From contig NZ_OCNJ01000001.1 in NCBI RefSeq assembly GCF_900230255.1, positions 620,001-684,000 on the forward strand: a stretch of DNA of 64,000 nt, written 5' to 3'. The notes beneath the pieces were generated by a model that ran no database searches, was not told the DNA's origin, and saw nothing but the letters and a program-made list of their open reading frames with translations. Position 1 is the stretch's first letter, and every line of letters begins with the position of its first letter. Both the position numbers and the translations under genes were made by a program. Below, in pieces: positions 27,601-36,034 of this stretch. The stretch comes from Caenispirillum bisanense. Its GTDB lineage: Bacteria; Pseudomonadota; Alphaproteobacteria; Rhodospirillales; Rhodospirillaceae.

Positions 27601-28418
27601 AGGCGGCGGGTTTCGCGGTGCCAGGCGATCTGGGCGCGGAGGCCGTCCAGCCCCTCCTGCGCCGCCTTGGCCTCGGCCTCCGCCTCGGCGACCAGGCGCT
27701 CGGCCTCGGCGCGGTCCTCGGGCGACAGGATGGCGAGCGCCCGGCGCTCCATCTCCAGGGCGTCGAGGGCGCCGCGTTCGGCCTTGTGACGCTCGTAGGC
27801 GGCCTGCGACAGGCGGCCGTAGACCTCGGTGCCGGTCATCAGTTCCAGCAGGTCGGCGCGGTCGGCGGGCTTGGCCTTGAGGAAGGCGTCGAAGTCGCCC
27901 TGCGCCAGCAGCACGGAGCGGCGGAACTGCTCGAAGGTGAGGCCGGTGCGCTCGCCGATGGCGGCCAGCGTCTCGGTCTTGGTGCCGCCCAGCTGCCCGC
28001 CGGTGGTCAGGCAGGTGAGGCTCATGCCCTGCGCCTGCAGCTTGCCGTCTGCCTTGTTGCGGGCCCGCCGCACCTCCCACCGGGCGCGGTAACGGCCGCC
28101 GTCGCGGCCGACGAAGTCGACCTCGGCGAAGCCTTCCGCGGCGCCGTGGCGCAGAATGGTGCGCGGGTCGGTGCCGGTGACCAGCATGGTGGCATCCGCC
28201 CCCGCCGCCCCGACGGCGACACGGGCGGCGTTCTCCAGGCGCGGGAAGCGGTCGTAGAGGGCGAGGCACAGGCAGTCGAGCAGGGTCGACTTGCCGGCGC
28301 CCGTCGGGCCGGTGATGGCGAACAGGCCGGCGGCGGCCAGCGGCCCGTCCTCGAAGTCCACCGCGAAGTCGCCGGCGAGCGAGGTCAGGTTGCGGCCGCG
28401 GATGGCGAGGATCCTCAT
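24684..28418 (-). CDS. sbcC: Exonuclease subunit SbcC (Rad50-like ATPase)
   Basis: ATPase of the SbcCD nuclease, which cuts DNA hairpins and double-strand ends. The 1244 residues start MRILAIRGRNLTSLAGDF, with Walker A GPTGAGKST (about 38-46). Very long Ala/Arg/Glu-rich coiled coils surround the zinc hook CPVC in GDPCPVCGSPDHP (about residue 616). The C-terminal half-ATPase carries the signature LSGGERFLVSLALAL and Walker B FIDEGFGALDADS. The extreme GC and Ala/Arg coiled coil also generate long open frames on the opposite strand that are not genes. Its start overlaps the sbcD stop by 4 nt, giving an sbcDC operon. Confidence 0.95.
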   Translation of the reverse strand: MRILAIRGRNLTSLAGDFAVDFEDGPLAAAGLFAITGPTGAGKSTLLDCLCLALYDRFPRLENAARVAVGAAGADATMLVTGTDPRTILRHGAAEGFAEVDFVGRDGGRYRARWEVRRARNKADGKLQAQGMSLTCLTTGGQLGGTKTETLAAIGERTGLTFEQFRRSVLLAQGDFDAFLKAKPADRADLLELMTGTEVYGRLSQAAYERHKAERGALDALEMERRALAILSPEDRAEAERLVAEAEAEAKAAQEGLDGLRAQIAWHRETRRLAQAVTEGETALAAAEAAQDEAAPERARLAALRRLHRLRPVVAEADRLEAEAARLSAAATEAGARVERTAAALATAEAARDAARTALAKAEAAFKDAGPQLDAAADLDSRIHTAAEHKERCAAVREKEVAACARAEAAPADHTRARDAAARTAAEARDWLAAHEGHRLLADQTDRWTAALADWAAASAARDAAAAKGAARAASVTDLTARKNKREAQRSERTEALVAAERDLTPVVERLAALDPDALEDRRLAAAGRADAVAALVALARSARDVAERQTALSKRVRTAAAARDAAAEAVAAVGRERPEVDARLSEARRALDLSRAAADEVAARLRGLLRDGDPCPVCGSPDHPLAHTDTAFDGLVREQQARVREFEQQMRLLDDRWRTAAAERDAAAAILDACHGDERRLKAEADRIAADWTEALPRAPLADLPPEPAAADAGVLEAAVAETAQALAAATDELKQAAQLRGEIDRRKAQIDQMRLEIAQHGDTLSTLGESLAKAEAERTAAEQEAARAARAAEAAAAALAAPLAALPGWQERAAADAAAVIAEVEALAAAYAGRRAALTEAEAETQRLAAAIGAAEAEARAARARRDEAGASLDEAAQRLARLTAARAGLFGGEPTQAVRSRLNQARLHAQEHADRTAAACAEVQAARTAAEAAAEDLRRRLRETRDALTAAVAARDAALADAGASLAEARTALAVSDEALTEAEERVRRLDEAVGQARAVLADRRDALARHRETPAPEDDEEALAARALEAEALCETARQRGAEQRARLAHDARQRDKGADLAARIAAQRKTTDLWAALNEVIGSANGDKFRRFAQSLTLDRLLMLANCHLEELTARYVLQRAPGGELDLQVVDREMGDEVRGVGSLSGGERFLVSLALALGLASMSGERSLVESLFIDEGFGALDADSLDVALSALEALQATGRKVGVISHVQAMVDRIGVQIRVAKAGGGRSVVACVQA

Positions 28419-29710
28419 GCCACGGGCTCCGTCGCGGGGGCGGAGGCGGCGGGCGCGTCGCCATCCAGGCTCTCCAGCAGTTCGCGGAAGGCGGCCAGAT
28501 GGGTCTCTTCGGGCGGTTCGTCCGGGTAGAGCCTGGCCCAGGCGCGCTCGAACACCTCTTCCGGGTGCAGGCCGGCGAGGTCGGGCGTCTCCGCCGCCGC
28601 CGGGCCGCCGGCCTCGGGCGTCGCATACTCCACCGCGAGGCGGCAGAGGCGCACCGGCTTGCCCTCCAGAGCCTGCTCCACCTCATGGCGCAGCGACGGG
28701 CTCGGGCGGTCGAGGCGGACGACCACCTCCAGGTAGGGCCGCAGGTCGCGGGCCGGCGCCTCGGCGACGTCGAGGGCGCGCAGCTCCGCCAGCACCGGCT
28801 CGGGCGCGGCGGCGCCGGTGCGGGGGACGCGCAGGTAGTCGACGGTGCGGGGGATGGGCAGGGCGCGCACGGCGGCCGGGCCTTCGGCGGAAATCTCCAC
28901 CAGCACCGCCTGGTGCGGGTAGTCCTTTTCCGTCACCGACAGGGGGAAGGGGCTGCCGGCATAGCGCACCGTTTCCCGCCCCCCCACCGCCTGCGGCTTG
29001 TGCAGGTGGCCGAGGGCGACATAGGTGCAGTCGGCCGGGAACAGGTCCACCGGCAGGGCGTGCTGGTTGCCGCCGAGGATGCGGCGCTCGCTCAGTTCCG
29101 ACAGGGCGGTGCCGACCATGTAGCAGTGCCCGGTGGCGATCAGCGGCAGGCCGCCAAACTCGGCGCAGCGGGCGCGGGCGGCGGCGAAGACGCGCTCGTG
29201 CACGGTCCGCACACCCCACACCAGGGTGTCTTCCACGTCCTCGCCCGGCGTCGGCACGGGCAGGTCGGCGAGGCGCAGGAAGGGGATGGCGGCGACCACC
29301 GCGCGCAGGCGGCCGCTGCGGTCGGTGAGCGGCACCAGCAGGCGCTCGGGCTCCTTCGGCAGGCTGCCGACCACGTGCACGTCGAGCGGCCGCAGGAGGG
29401 CGTTGGGCGCCTCCAGCCGCGCCGCGCTGTCGTGGTTGCCGCCGATGACGACGACGTCGAGGTCGGGCCGCGCCCGCTTGGCGCGCGCCAGGAATTCGTA
29501 GAACAGCGCCTGGGCGGCGACCGGCGGGTTCTGGCTGTCGAACACGTCGCCGGTGATCAGCAGGGCATCGACCTGCTCGGTGTCGAGGGTGGCCAGCAGC
29601 CACTCCAGGAAGGCGCGGTGCTCCCCCTCGCGGGAGAGGCCGTGCAGCTCCTGGCCCAGGTGCCAGTCGGAGGTGTGGAGGAGGCGGAGCGGCGGGGGCG
29701 AAGCGGTCAT
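28415..29710 (-). CDS. sbcD: Exonuclease subunit SbcD (Mre11-like nuclease)
   Basis: Mn2+-dependent nuclease subunit of SbcCD. Metallophosphoesterase motifs are all present: HTSDWHLG, ITGDVFDS, GGNHDS, ATGHCY and LGHLHKPQ. The 431-residue size is typical. ATG 29710 immediately precedes TASPPPLRLLHTSDWHLG; an ATG 12 codons earlier is possible but adds a non-conserved leader. The stop overlaps the sbcC ATG (ATGA). A short secreted-protein gene lies 52 nt upstream on the same strand. Confidence 0.95.
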   Translation of the reverse strand: MTASPPPLRLLHTSDWHLGQELHGLSREGEHRAFLEWLLATLDTEQVDALLITGDVFDSQNPPVAAQALFYEFLARAKRARPDLDVVVIGGNHDSAARLEAPNALLRPLDVHVVGSLPKEPERLLVPLTDRSGRLRAVVAAIPFLRLADLPVPTPGEDVEDTLVWGVRTVHERVFAAARARCAEFGGLPLIATGHCYMVGTALSELSERRILGGNQHALPVDLFPADCTYVALGHLHKPQAVGGRETVRYAGSPFPLSVTEKDYPHQAVLVEISAEGPAAVRALPIPRTVDYLRVPRTGAAAPEPVLAELRALDVAEAPARDLRPYLEVVVRLDRPSPSLRHEVEQALEGKPVRLCRLAVEYATPEAGGPAAAETPDLAGLHPEEVFERAWARLYPDEPPEETHLAAFRELLESLDGDAPAASAPATEPVA

Positions 29711-29762
29711 GGCGCGATCATGCCAGAGCGCCGGGGCCGGCGTCACGTGTCGCGGCGGCGCG

Positions 29763-30326
29763 TCACTCGAACTCCGCCTTCAACGCCGCGGCGACCGCAT
29801 CGTGGGTGGCGATGGTGCGGATCTCGCTGACCACCGAGCACGGCGCCTCGGCGTTCTTCATCTCGACGTCGAGCGCCGTGGTGCCGTCGCCGCCGGTCCA
29901 GCTCCAGGCCGGCTGCCACTGGGCGATGCCCTCGTAGCGGGCCTGGATGTCGCGCACCACGCCCACCTGTTCTTCCGGACGGCAGGAGATGGGCGTGGCA
30001 TTGCGGATGGTGAAGACGGTGCCGGCGCCGTCGGCCCACACCTGCAGGTCGGTGCGCTCGAGGTCCAATTCGGTGCCCTTGGACAGGCCCTGGTGCGAGC
30101 AGATGGTGACCAGCGGGCGGCCGTCGCCGCGCACCGTCACCGTGTCGCAGCCGTTGAACGGCAGCTTCTGCGCCACCGCGGCGGCGCGGGCGGCGTCCAG
30201 CGTCATGCCGAGGTCGAGGCCGGCGAGCGTCCGCGGTACCTCGGCGGCCGAGGCGGCGCCCGGCGGCACCGCGAGGGCGAGCAGGGCGGCGGCGGCGAGG
30301 ACGGTCTGCGGGCGGCGGCGGGGCAT
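29763..30326 (-). CDS. Secreted protein of unknown function
   Basis: A 187-residue product with an N-terminal signal peptide (MPRRRPQTVLAAAALLALAV to about ASAAEV), so it is periplasmic. The mature part starts VPRTLAGLDLGMTLDAARAA, a pattern seen in small periplasmic proteins, and has four cysteines (FNGCDTV, TICSHQG, ISCRPEE, APCSVVS) that could form two disulfides. ATG 30326 is preferred to 30389 because GGAGAC lies 5 nt upstream and it gives a clean signal peptide. I do not recognise the family. It sits between the MauG-type gene and sbcD, same strand. Confidence 0.75.
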   Translation of the reverse strand: MPRRRPQTVLAAAALLALAVPPGAASAAEVPRTLAGLDLGMTLDAARAAAVAQKLPFNGCDTVTVRGDGRPLVTICSHQGLSKGTELDLERTDLQVWADGAGTVFTIRNATPISCRPEEQVGVVRDIQARYEGIAQWQPAWSWTGGDGTTALDVEMKNAEAPCSVVSEIRTIATHDAVAAALKAEFE

Positions 30327-30402
30327 GCGGCGTCTCCGGCTGGGGCCAACGGGGAACGCCAGTAGACCACCGCCGCGCGCGCCGCTCAAGAGTGGTACGC
30401 GA

Positions 30403-31782
30403 TCATTCGGCGGTGACCACCAGCTCCATCTTCGGGTGGATGCCGCAGAAGACGTGATAGGTGCCGGCTTCGGGGAAGCTCAACTCGACGCTCTGGCCCG
30501 GGTCCTGGTAGCCGGAGTTCAGGGTCAGCTTGGGGTCGTCGACGCGGACGTTGTGGCTGCGCGTGTCGTCGTTGAGCACGTGCACCGTCGCGCCGACCTT
30601 CACCGTGATGGCGCCGGGCTGGAACTGCTTGTCCTTCTGGCTGATCTCGGTGGTGGTCACGGTGGTGGCGGGCAGGCCGATGGTCTCGGCGCGGAAGGGC
30701 GGCGGGGCCGCGTCGGCGTCCAGGCTCATGAGGAAAGCCACCAGATCGGCCTGGTCCTGCGCCGACAGGTCCACCTTGGGCAGGTCGGGCGACAGGCTGG
30801 CGCGGGTCACCGTTTCCGGGTGCGCCTTGCCGTGGTGCATGGCGTGCGAGGCGTCCATGGCGTGGGTCATGTCGCGCACGTGGGCATAGTGGCCGACCAC
30901 CTGCTCCAGCGTCGTCAACATGCCGTTGTGCATGTAGGGGCCGCGGGCGCCGAGGTCGCGCAGGGTCGGCGTCTTGAAGGCGTGGTTCAACTCCGCCATG
31001 CCGAGGATTTCGCCGCGGCCGACGTCGGGGTCGGGCAGGCCGATGTCGTGGAAGGCGTTGTCGGTGAAGGCCCAGCCGGAATGGCAGGACACGCAGCCCG
31101 CTTCGCCGGTGAACAGGGCGAAGCCGCGCTTGGCCGCAGCCGACACGGCGCCGTCGTCGCCCGCCACCCAGCGGTCGAAGGGGGCGATGCCGGAGACGAC
31201 CGTGCGCTCGAAGGTGGCCAGCGCCGCGGCGATGGTGTCGGCGGTGATCTCCGGCCGGTCGGGGAAGGCGGTGGCGAAGGCGGCGACCAGATCGGGGTCG
31301 GCCTTCAGCTCGCCCACCAGCTCCGGCAGGGTCTGGTTCATCTCGCGGGGGTTCTGCACGGGGCCGAGGGCCTGGTCCTCCAGCCCGTCGGCGCGGCCGT
31401 CCCAGAAGAACAGGGCGCCCCAGGCGGCGTTGAGGATGGTCGGCACACGGCGGCCGAGCGGCGTGCCGTCGATGGCGGCGCCGGTGGGCAGGCCGTCCTC
31501 GAAGCCGCGCTCGGGGATGTGGCAGGAGGCGCAGGAGCGGTCGTCGGCGCCCGACAGGCGCGGGTCGTGAAACAGCCGCTCGCCCAGCGCCGCCTTTTCG
31601 GGCGTGTAGGGGTTGTCGGCGGGGAAGGGCACCGCCGCCGGCCGCTCGAAGGCGGCCAGCAGGTCGCGGTCGACCTCCACCGCGCCCCCGTCCGCCGCCG
31701 CGTGGGCGTCGGCCGGGTGCAGCAGGAGGGATAGAAGGGCGGCGGCCCACACGGCCGACCCGATGAAGATACGGATGCGCAT
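30403..31782 (-). CDS. MauG/cytochrome c peroxidase-type dihaem protein fused to a C-terminal cupredoxin
   Basis: A 459-residue periplasmic protein. Signal peptide to about residue 28; two c-type haem sites, CASCH (84-88) and CVSCH (230-234); peroxidase-family core with LGERLFHDPRLS and ARGPYMHNGML. Between residues about 299 and 325 is a His/Met-rich loop (TH, AMHHGKAH) that could bind metal. Residues about 372-459 form a plastocyanin-like domain with a type 1 copper set: His410 (RSHNV), Cys446, His449 and Met452 (CGIHPKM). Family members reduce peroxide or oxidise tryptophan/tyrosine in a partner protein. The fused cupredoxin is a likely internal electron carrier. A secreted 285-residue gene sits 52 nt upstream. 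Confidence 0.88.
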   Translation of the reverse strand: MRIRIFIGSAVWAAALLSLLLHPADAHAAADGGAVEVDRDLLAAFERPAAVPFPADNPYTPEKAALGERLFHDPRLSGADDRSCASCHIPERGFEDGLPTGAAIDGTPLGRRVPTILNAAWGALFFWDGRADGLEDQALGPVQNPREMNQTLPELVGELKADPDLVAAFATAFPDRPEITADTIAAALATFERTVVSGIAPFDRWVAGDDGAVSAAAKRGFALFTGEAGCVSCHSGWAFTDNAFHDIGLPDPDVGRGEILGMAELNHAFKTPTLRDLGARGPYMHNGMLTTLEQVVGHYAHVRDMTHAMDASHAMHHGKAHPETVTRASLSPDLPKVDLSAQDQADLVAFLMSLDADAAPPPFRAETIGLPATTVTTTEISQKDKQFQPGAITVKVGATVHVLNDDTRSHNVRVDDPKLTLNSGYQDPGQSVELSFPEAGTYHVFCGIHPKMELVVTAE

Positions 31783-31834
31783 GATCGTCGTGTCCCCTGG
31801 CGCCGCCGCCCGATCTGTCGCCGGGCGTTGCGGC

Positions 31835-32692
31835 TTACTTCTTCTCGTAGTCGCCGCGCATCAGCTCGATACGCGACACCTCGGCGAGCACGGCGCCGGG
31901 TTCCATGGCCGGCTTCTCCGGCGCGTCGACCGACGGCCACGCCGGCTTGGTCGCCTGCACGGCCGACAGCAGCGGGTCGCCGTCCTTCAGGCCGCGGGCC
32001 TTCAGGAAGTCCTCCAGCGCCCAGACGAAGCCGCGGCTGTCCTGGTATTCCACCACGTTGGCGATGCGGCCGTCACGGAAGGCGGCCTCGTACTCGTCGG
32101 CGACAGTCTGCATCACCGGCAGCGACACGTGATAGAGGAAAGCCTTGTCGGACAGGCCCTTGCCGCCGACTTCCTCGATCGCTCCGGCGACGTCGGCCGC
32201 GACGGCCTTGCGCAACTCGGCGACCTTGGCCGTGTCGGCCTTGGACTTCACGGCTTCCGACAGCGCCTTCAGCTTGTCGCCGAGGGTGGTGATCTTGTGC
32301 TCGTGCAGTTCCGGCTCGATGGCCTCGTAGATTTCCTCGGCCGGGTGCAGGAAGTGGGGCAGGGCGTCGTCGGCCTTGCCGGCTTCGTAGAGGGTCATGC
32401 CCATGTTCAGGTGGCCGCGCACCAGCAGCAGCTGGCCCACCGTGGCGGCGTGTTCGTCCATGCCCTCGAAGGCACCGGCCTCGCCGCCGTGGCCGTGCCC
32501 GGCCTCGCCACCTTCACCGCCTTCACCACCCTCGCCACCAGCGGCGAGCAGCACCGGCATGCCCGGCGCGGCGGGCGTTTCCAGGTGCATCGGCGCGGCC
32601 TCGGCCGCATCGGCGGCCACTACGGCGCCGGTGGTTCCCAGCACGAGGGCGACGCCCAGGCCGCTCCACAGCTTCACGGTGTTGTTCTGCAT
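31835..32692 (-). CDS. Secreted protein with Gly/Glu/His-rich N-terminal segment, partner candidate of the MauG-type enzyme
   Basis: A 285-residue product with a signal peptide (cleavage near VVAADA) and then a low-complexity stretch of GGE repeats ending AGHGHGGEAG, a likely metal-binding segment. The remainder is mostly helical, with an HFLHPAEEIYEAIEPELHEH segment (His and Glu clustered) near residues 113-132 and few tryptophans. I do not recognise a named family. Imelysin-like iron-uptake proteins share helical, His/Glu-rich character, but the GxHxxE motif is not visible. It is the first gene of a likely two-gene unit with the dihaem enzyme downstream. It starts 64 nt from a Fur-like site, so iron control is plausible. 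Confidence 0.7.
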   Translation of the reverse strand: MQNNTVKLWSGLGVALVLGTTGAVVAADAAEAAPMHLETPAAPGMPVLLAAGGEGGEGGEGGEAGHGHGGEAGAFEGMDEHAATVGQLLLVRGHLNMGMTLYEAGKADDALPHFLHPAEEIYEAIEPELHEHKITTLGDKLKALSEAVKSKADTAKVAELRKAVAADVAGAIEEVGGKGLSDKAFLYHVSLPVMQTVADEYEAAFRDGRIANVVEYQDSRGFVWALEDFLKARGLKDGDPLLSAVQATKPAWPSVDAPEKPAMEPGAVLAEVSRIELMRGDYEKK

Positions 32693-32756
32693 GTCGATCC
32701 GATCCTCCGGATGGAATGGGGGGAATGCTGCCGCACGGGGCGACGGTCGAAATCGT

Positions 32757-32781
32757 ATTGAAAATCATTCGCAGTTTCAAT
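32757..32781. promoter_or_regulatory. Fur-like inverted repeat between the secreted protein and piuC-type genes
   Basis: ATTGAAA (32757-32763) and TTTCAAT (32775-32781) flank an 11-bp centre, and TTGAAAATCATTC inside it resembles Fur-box hexamers (GATAAT-like). It lies in the 173-bp divergent gap between two genes with iron links: the dihaem-enzyme unit (minus) and an Fe(II) oxygenase (plus). Local AT content is well above the surrounding DNA. Confidence 0.5.
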
Positions 32782-32865
32782 AGGCTTTCCGCCATATTCC
32801 GTAGGGCTTCACGCCCCGCCGCATGGCGACTACCATGCGGCCCCACATCGACCGGAGGGACCCCC

Positions 32866-33537
32866 ATGCTCATCGCCATCGCCGAGGTGTTGACCGCCGA
32901 AGAGCTCGCCGAGCTGGACCGCATCATCGAGGGCGGGGATTTCCAGGCCGGCACCCGCACCGCCGGCTGGCACGCCAAGCTGGTGAAGAACAACGAGCAG
33001 ATGGGCGGGCCGCAGGCGGCGCGGGCGCGCGACATCGTGCTCGCCGCCCTGCAGCGCAACGCCACCTTCATGACGGCGGCCCTGCCGGTGCGCATCATGC
33101 CGCCGCTCATCGCCCGCTACGGCACCGACATGACCTACGGCGACCACATCGACGACCCCATCATGCGCCCGCAGGGGGCGCCGCCGGTGCGCACCGACGT
33201 CTCCACCACCGTCTTCCTGTCCGACCCCGACGCCTACCAGGGCGGCGAGTTGGTCATGGAGACGCCGGCCGGCACCCAGTCCTTCAAGCTGCCGCGCGGC
33301 GCCGCCATCGCCTATCCCTCCACCACCCTCCACCGCGTGCAGCCGGTGACGGCGGGCGAGCGCCGGGTGGCGGTGACCTGGACCCAGAGCATGGTGCGCG
33401 ACCCCGCCCACCGCGAGATCCTGTTCGACCTGGAACGCTCGCGCCGGGCGGTGTTCGAGAAGGACGGCAAGTCGGCCGTCTTCGACCTCGTCACCAAGAG
33501 CCGCGCCAACCTGTTGCGCGAGTGGGCCGAGGTGTAA
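32866..33537 (+). CDS. Fe(II)/2-oxoglutarate-dependent dioxygenase, PiuC/PKHD-type
   Basis: A 223-residue cytosolic enzyme matching the PKHD-type hydroxylase family in length and ends (MLIAIAEVLTAEEL at the start). The jelly-roll iron ligands are visible as HIDDPIMR (HxD, near residue 98) and the distal LHRVQPVTAGERRVA with His and Arg for iron and 2-oxoglutarate. PiuC proteins are Fur-controlled neighbours of TonB-dependent siderophore receptors; the substrate is unknown. ATG 32866 follows GGAGGG by 6 nt. The Fur-like site upstream fits iron control. A TonB receptor is present in the window but 30 kb away. Confidence 0.9.
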   Translation: MLIAIAEVLTAEELAELDRIIEGGDFQAGTRTAGWHAKLVKNNEQMGGPQAARARDIVLAALQRNATFMTAALPVRIMPPLIARYGTDMTYGDHIDDPIMRPQGAPPVRTDVSTTVFLSDPDAYQGGELVMETPAGTQSFKLPRGAAIAYPSTTLHRVQPVTAGERRVAVTWTQSMVRDPAHREILFDLERSRRAVFEKDGKSAVFDLVTKSRANLLREWAEV

Positions 33538-33685
33538 CGGCAGCGCAGACCGGCCCTGCGCCAAATGCCCCTTGTTGCCGAATAGTTAAGCTTGGTCTCA
33601 TGCGCGCCCCGCGCTATCGTGCACGCAACGGGTGTGGCGGTGCGGGAACTGCTAAACCGCCCGGGGGAAGAGCGAGATCGGAGTC

Positions 33686-36034
33686 ATGACTTTCAGCATT
33701 CTCGGCCGCATCGGTGCGGCCATGGTCGCCGTCGCGGCGCTGGCGGCGGCCGTCGCGTCCGTGCCGGCGTTGATGACCACCAACGACATCATCTCGACCA
33801 CTCTGCAGCGCCAGCTGGACCAGGCCTACGAGAAGATGGCGGCCGCCATCGCGGCGGAAAGCAGCCGCGCCGCGTCCATGTCGGCGGTGGTGGCGGCCCT
33901 GCCGCCGGCCCGCGAGGCCTTCGCGGCGGGCGACCGCGACCGGCTCACGGCGCTGTTCGCCGACGGGTTCGCCGCCCTGAAGAGCGATTGGGCGGTGGAG
34001 CAGTTCCAGTTCCACACCCCGCCCGCCACCAGTTTCCTGCGCCTGCACAAGCCGGAGAAGTTCGGCGACGACCTGAGCGGGTTCCGCGCCACCGTCGTGC
34101 AGGCCAACCGCGGCCGCCAGACGGTCACCGGCCTCGAAAGCGGCGTCGCCGGCCTCGGCGTGCGCGGTGTGGTGCCGGTGCCGGGACCGGACGGTGCCCA
34201 TGTCGGCACGGTGGAAGTGGGCACCAGCTTCGGCCCGGCGTTCTTCCAGCACTTCTCCGATCTCACCGGCCTGCAGGTGGCGCTGCACGTGCGGAAGGCC
34301 GACGGCGCCGGGTTCGAGACCTTCGCCTCGACCCTGACCGGCGCTTCGGTGTTCACGCAGAACGACCTGATGGCGGCGCTCGGCGGGTCGCCGGTCATGC
34401 GCCGGGCGGTGGTGAGCGGCGTCGACGTCGGCGTCTATGCCCACGCGGTGACGGACTTCTCCGGCGCCCCCATCGCGGTGGCCGAGATCGTCATGGACGC
34501 GACGCCCTATACGGAGCAACTGTCCGCCGCGCGCACGACGACCCTTCTGGCGGGGCTCGCCGCCGTGGTGCTGGCGTCGGTGCTCGGCTTCCTCATCGCC
34601 CGCGGCATCGCCCGCCCGGTCGGCCGCATGACCGCGGTGATGGACGCCATCGGCCACCGGCAGTTCGAGGTCGACATCCCGGCCCAGGATCGCCGCGACG
34701 AGATCGGCGCCATGGCGCGTGCCCTGGTCACCCTGCGCGATCGCGCCCGCGAGGTGGCCGAGAACGAAGCCGCCCAGGGCCGCCGCCTCGCCGAGGTGGA
34801 AGCCCGCGAAGCCGAGGTGCGGCGGGAGACGGAGGCGCATCTGGTCGGCGTGGTCGACGCCGCCATCCAGTCCAACGAGGCCATCATCGTGCTCGCCCAC
34901 ATGATGGAGGACGTGGCCGCCGCCAGTCGCCAGAGCCAGGCCATGGCCTCGGCCATCGAGGAACTGGTGGCGAGCGTGCACGAAATCTCGCGCAACTCGG
35001 AAACCGCCGCCGACGGCGCCCGCGACGCCGAGGGCGCGGCCGGGGACGGCCTGTCCGCCGCCGGTCACGCCACCTCGACCATGGAGCAGATCTTCCGCGC
35101 CGTCTCGGATGCGGCGGCCAATGTCACCGGCCTCGCCGAGGCCTCGGCGCAGATCGGCACCATCATCGAGGAAATCGAGGACATCGCCGACCAGACCAAC
35201 CTGCTGGCGCTCAATGCGACCATCGAGGCGGCGCGCGCGGGCGATGCGGGCAAGGGCTTTGCCGTGGTCGCCAACGAGGTGAAGAACCTCGCCGGCCAGA
35301 CCGGCCGCGCCACCGAGGACATCCGCGCCCGCATCGAGAACCTGCGGCAGGAAATGACCACCATCGTCACCGCCATGGAAAACGGCGCGGCGGCGGTGGA
35401 GAAGGGGCGCACGGCCGTCCATGCGCTCGGCGACCGCCTGCAGGACATCGCCGGTGCGGTGAACGGCGTCAACGGCAAGATCGCCGAGATCGCCGCCATC
35501 CTCAGCCAGCAGACCATGGCGGCCAGCGAGGTCAGCCGCGGCACCGCCTCCATCGCCGACCTGTCGCGCCGCAACGACGAGGAGATCGGCGAGGTGCTGC
35601 GCGCCATGGACCGCGCCTCGGCGGTGCTCAACGAACGGGTCGGCGAATTCGCCAAGGTGGGCACCGGCCTCGCCATCGTGCAGGTGGCCAAGAACGACCA
35701 CGTGGTGTTCAAGAAGCGCATCATCGACGCCCTCATCGGCCGCGGCCGCTGGGCGCCGTCGGAGGTGCCGGACCATCACGCCTGCCGCCTCGGCAAGTGG
35801 TACGACGGCGTCCAGGATCCGGCGATCCGCGATCAGGCCGCCTTCAAGCGCATGGAACAGCCGCACGCCCGCGTCCATGCCGCCGGCGTCGCCGCCCTGA
35901 AGGCGGCGCAGGCGGGTGACCGCCAGGCGGCCCTGAAGCACGTGGAGGAGATGAACGACGCCAGCCACGCGGTGCTCGACCTGCTGGACGAGCTGGCGAA
36001 GGCCCTGTCGGCGAAGGCTCAGGGCGCGGCGTAG
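33686..36034 (+). CDS. Methyl-accepting chemotaxis protein with periplasmic sensor and C-terminal CZB domain
   Basis: A 782-residue membrane chemoreceptor. TM1 is at about residues 5-27 and TM2 at about 280-300. Between them is a double-Cache-like periplasmic domain of about 250 residues ([34 protein letters not shown]). HAMP follows, then a long signalling coil with the trg/tsr-type tip [24 protein letters not shown]. Residues about 665-780 are a chemoreceptor zinc-binding (CZB) domain with NDHVVFKKR and [10 protein letters not shown], including the conserved Cys and His ligands. CZB domains bind zinc and can sense HOCl. The periplasmic ligand is unknown. The 3' end overlaps the convergent kinase gene by 16 nt. 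Confidence 0.92.
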   Translation: MTFSILGRIGAAMVAVAALAAAVASVPALMTTNDIISTTLQRQLDQAYEKMAAAIAAESSRAASMSAVVAALPPAREAFAAGDRDRLTALFADGFAALKSDWAVEQFQFHTPPATSFLRLHKPEKFGDDLSGFRATVVQANRGRQTVTGLESGVAGLGVRGVVPVPGPDGAHVGTVEVGTSFGPAFFQHFSDLTGLQVALHVRKADGAGFETFASTLTGASVFTQNDLMAALGGSPVMRRAVVSGVDVGVYAHAVTDFSGAPIAVAEIVMDATPYTEQLSAARTTTLLAGLAAVVLASVLGFLIARGIARPVGRMTAVMDAIGHRQFEVDIPAQDRRDEIGAMARALVTLRDRAREVAENEAAQGRRLAEVEAREAEVRRETEAHLVGVVDAAIQSNEAIIVLAHMMEDVAAASRQSQAMASAIEELVASVHEISRNSETAADGARDAEGAAGDGLSAAGHATSTMEQIFRAVSDAAANVTGLAEASAQIGTIIEEIEDIADQTNLLALNATIEAARAGDAGKGFAVVANEVKNLAGQTGRATEDIRARIENLRQEMTTIVTAMENGAAAVEKGRTAVHALGDRLQDIAGAVNGVNGKIAEIAAILSQQTMAASEVSRGTASIADLSRRNDEEIGEVLRAMDRASAVLNERVGEFAKVGTGLAIVQVAKNDHVVFKKRIIDALIGRGRWAPSEVPDHHACRLGKWYDGVQDPAIRDQAAFKRMEQPHARVHAAGVAALKAAQAGDRQAALKHVEEMNDASHAVLDLLDELAKALSAKAQGAA

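Noticed and set aside
23379-28529. 1700-codon open frame on the plus strand across the antiporter and sbcC region
   Set aside because: It runs in another frame over the real antiporter and opposite sbcC; its Gly/Ala-rich sequence has no motifs, while the other frames show complete, conserved proteins.
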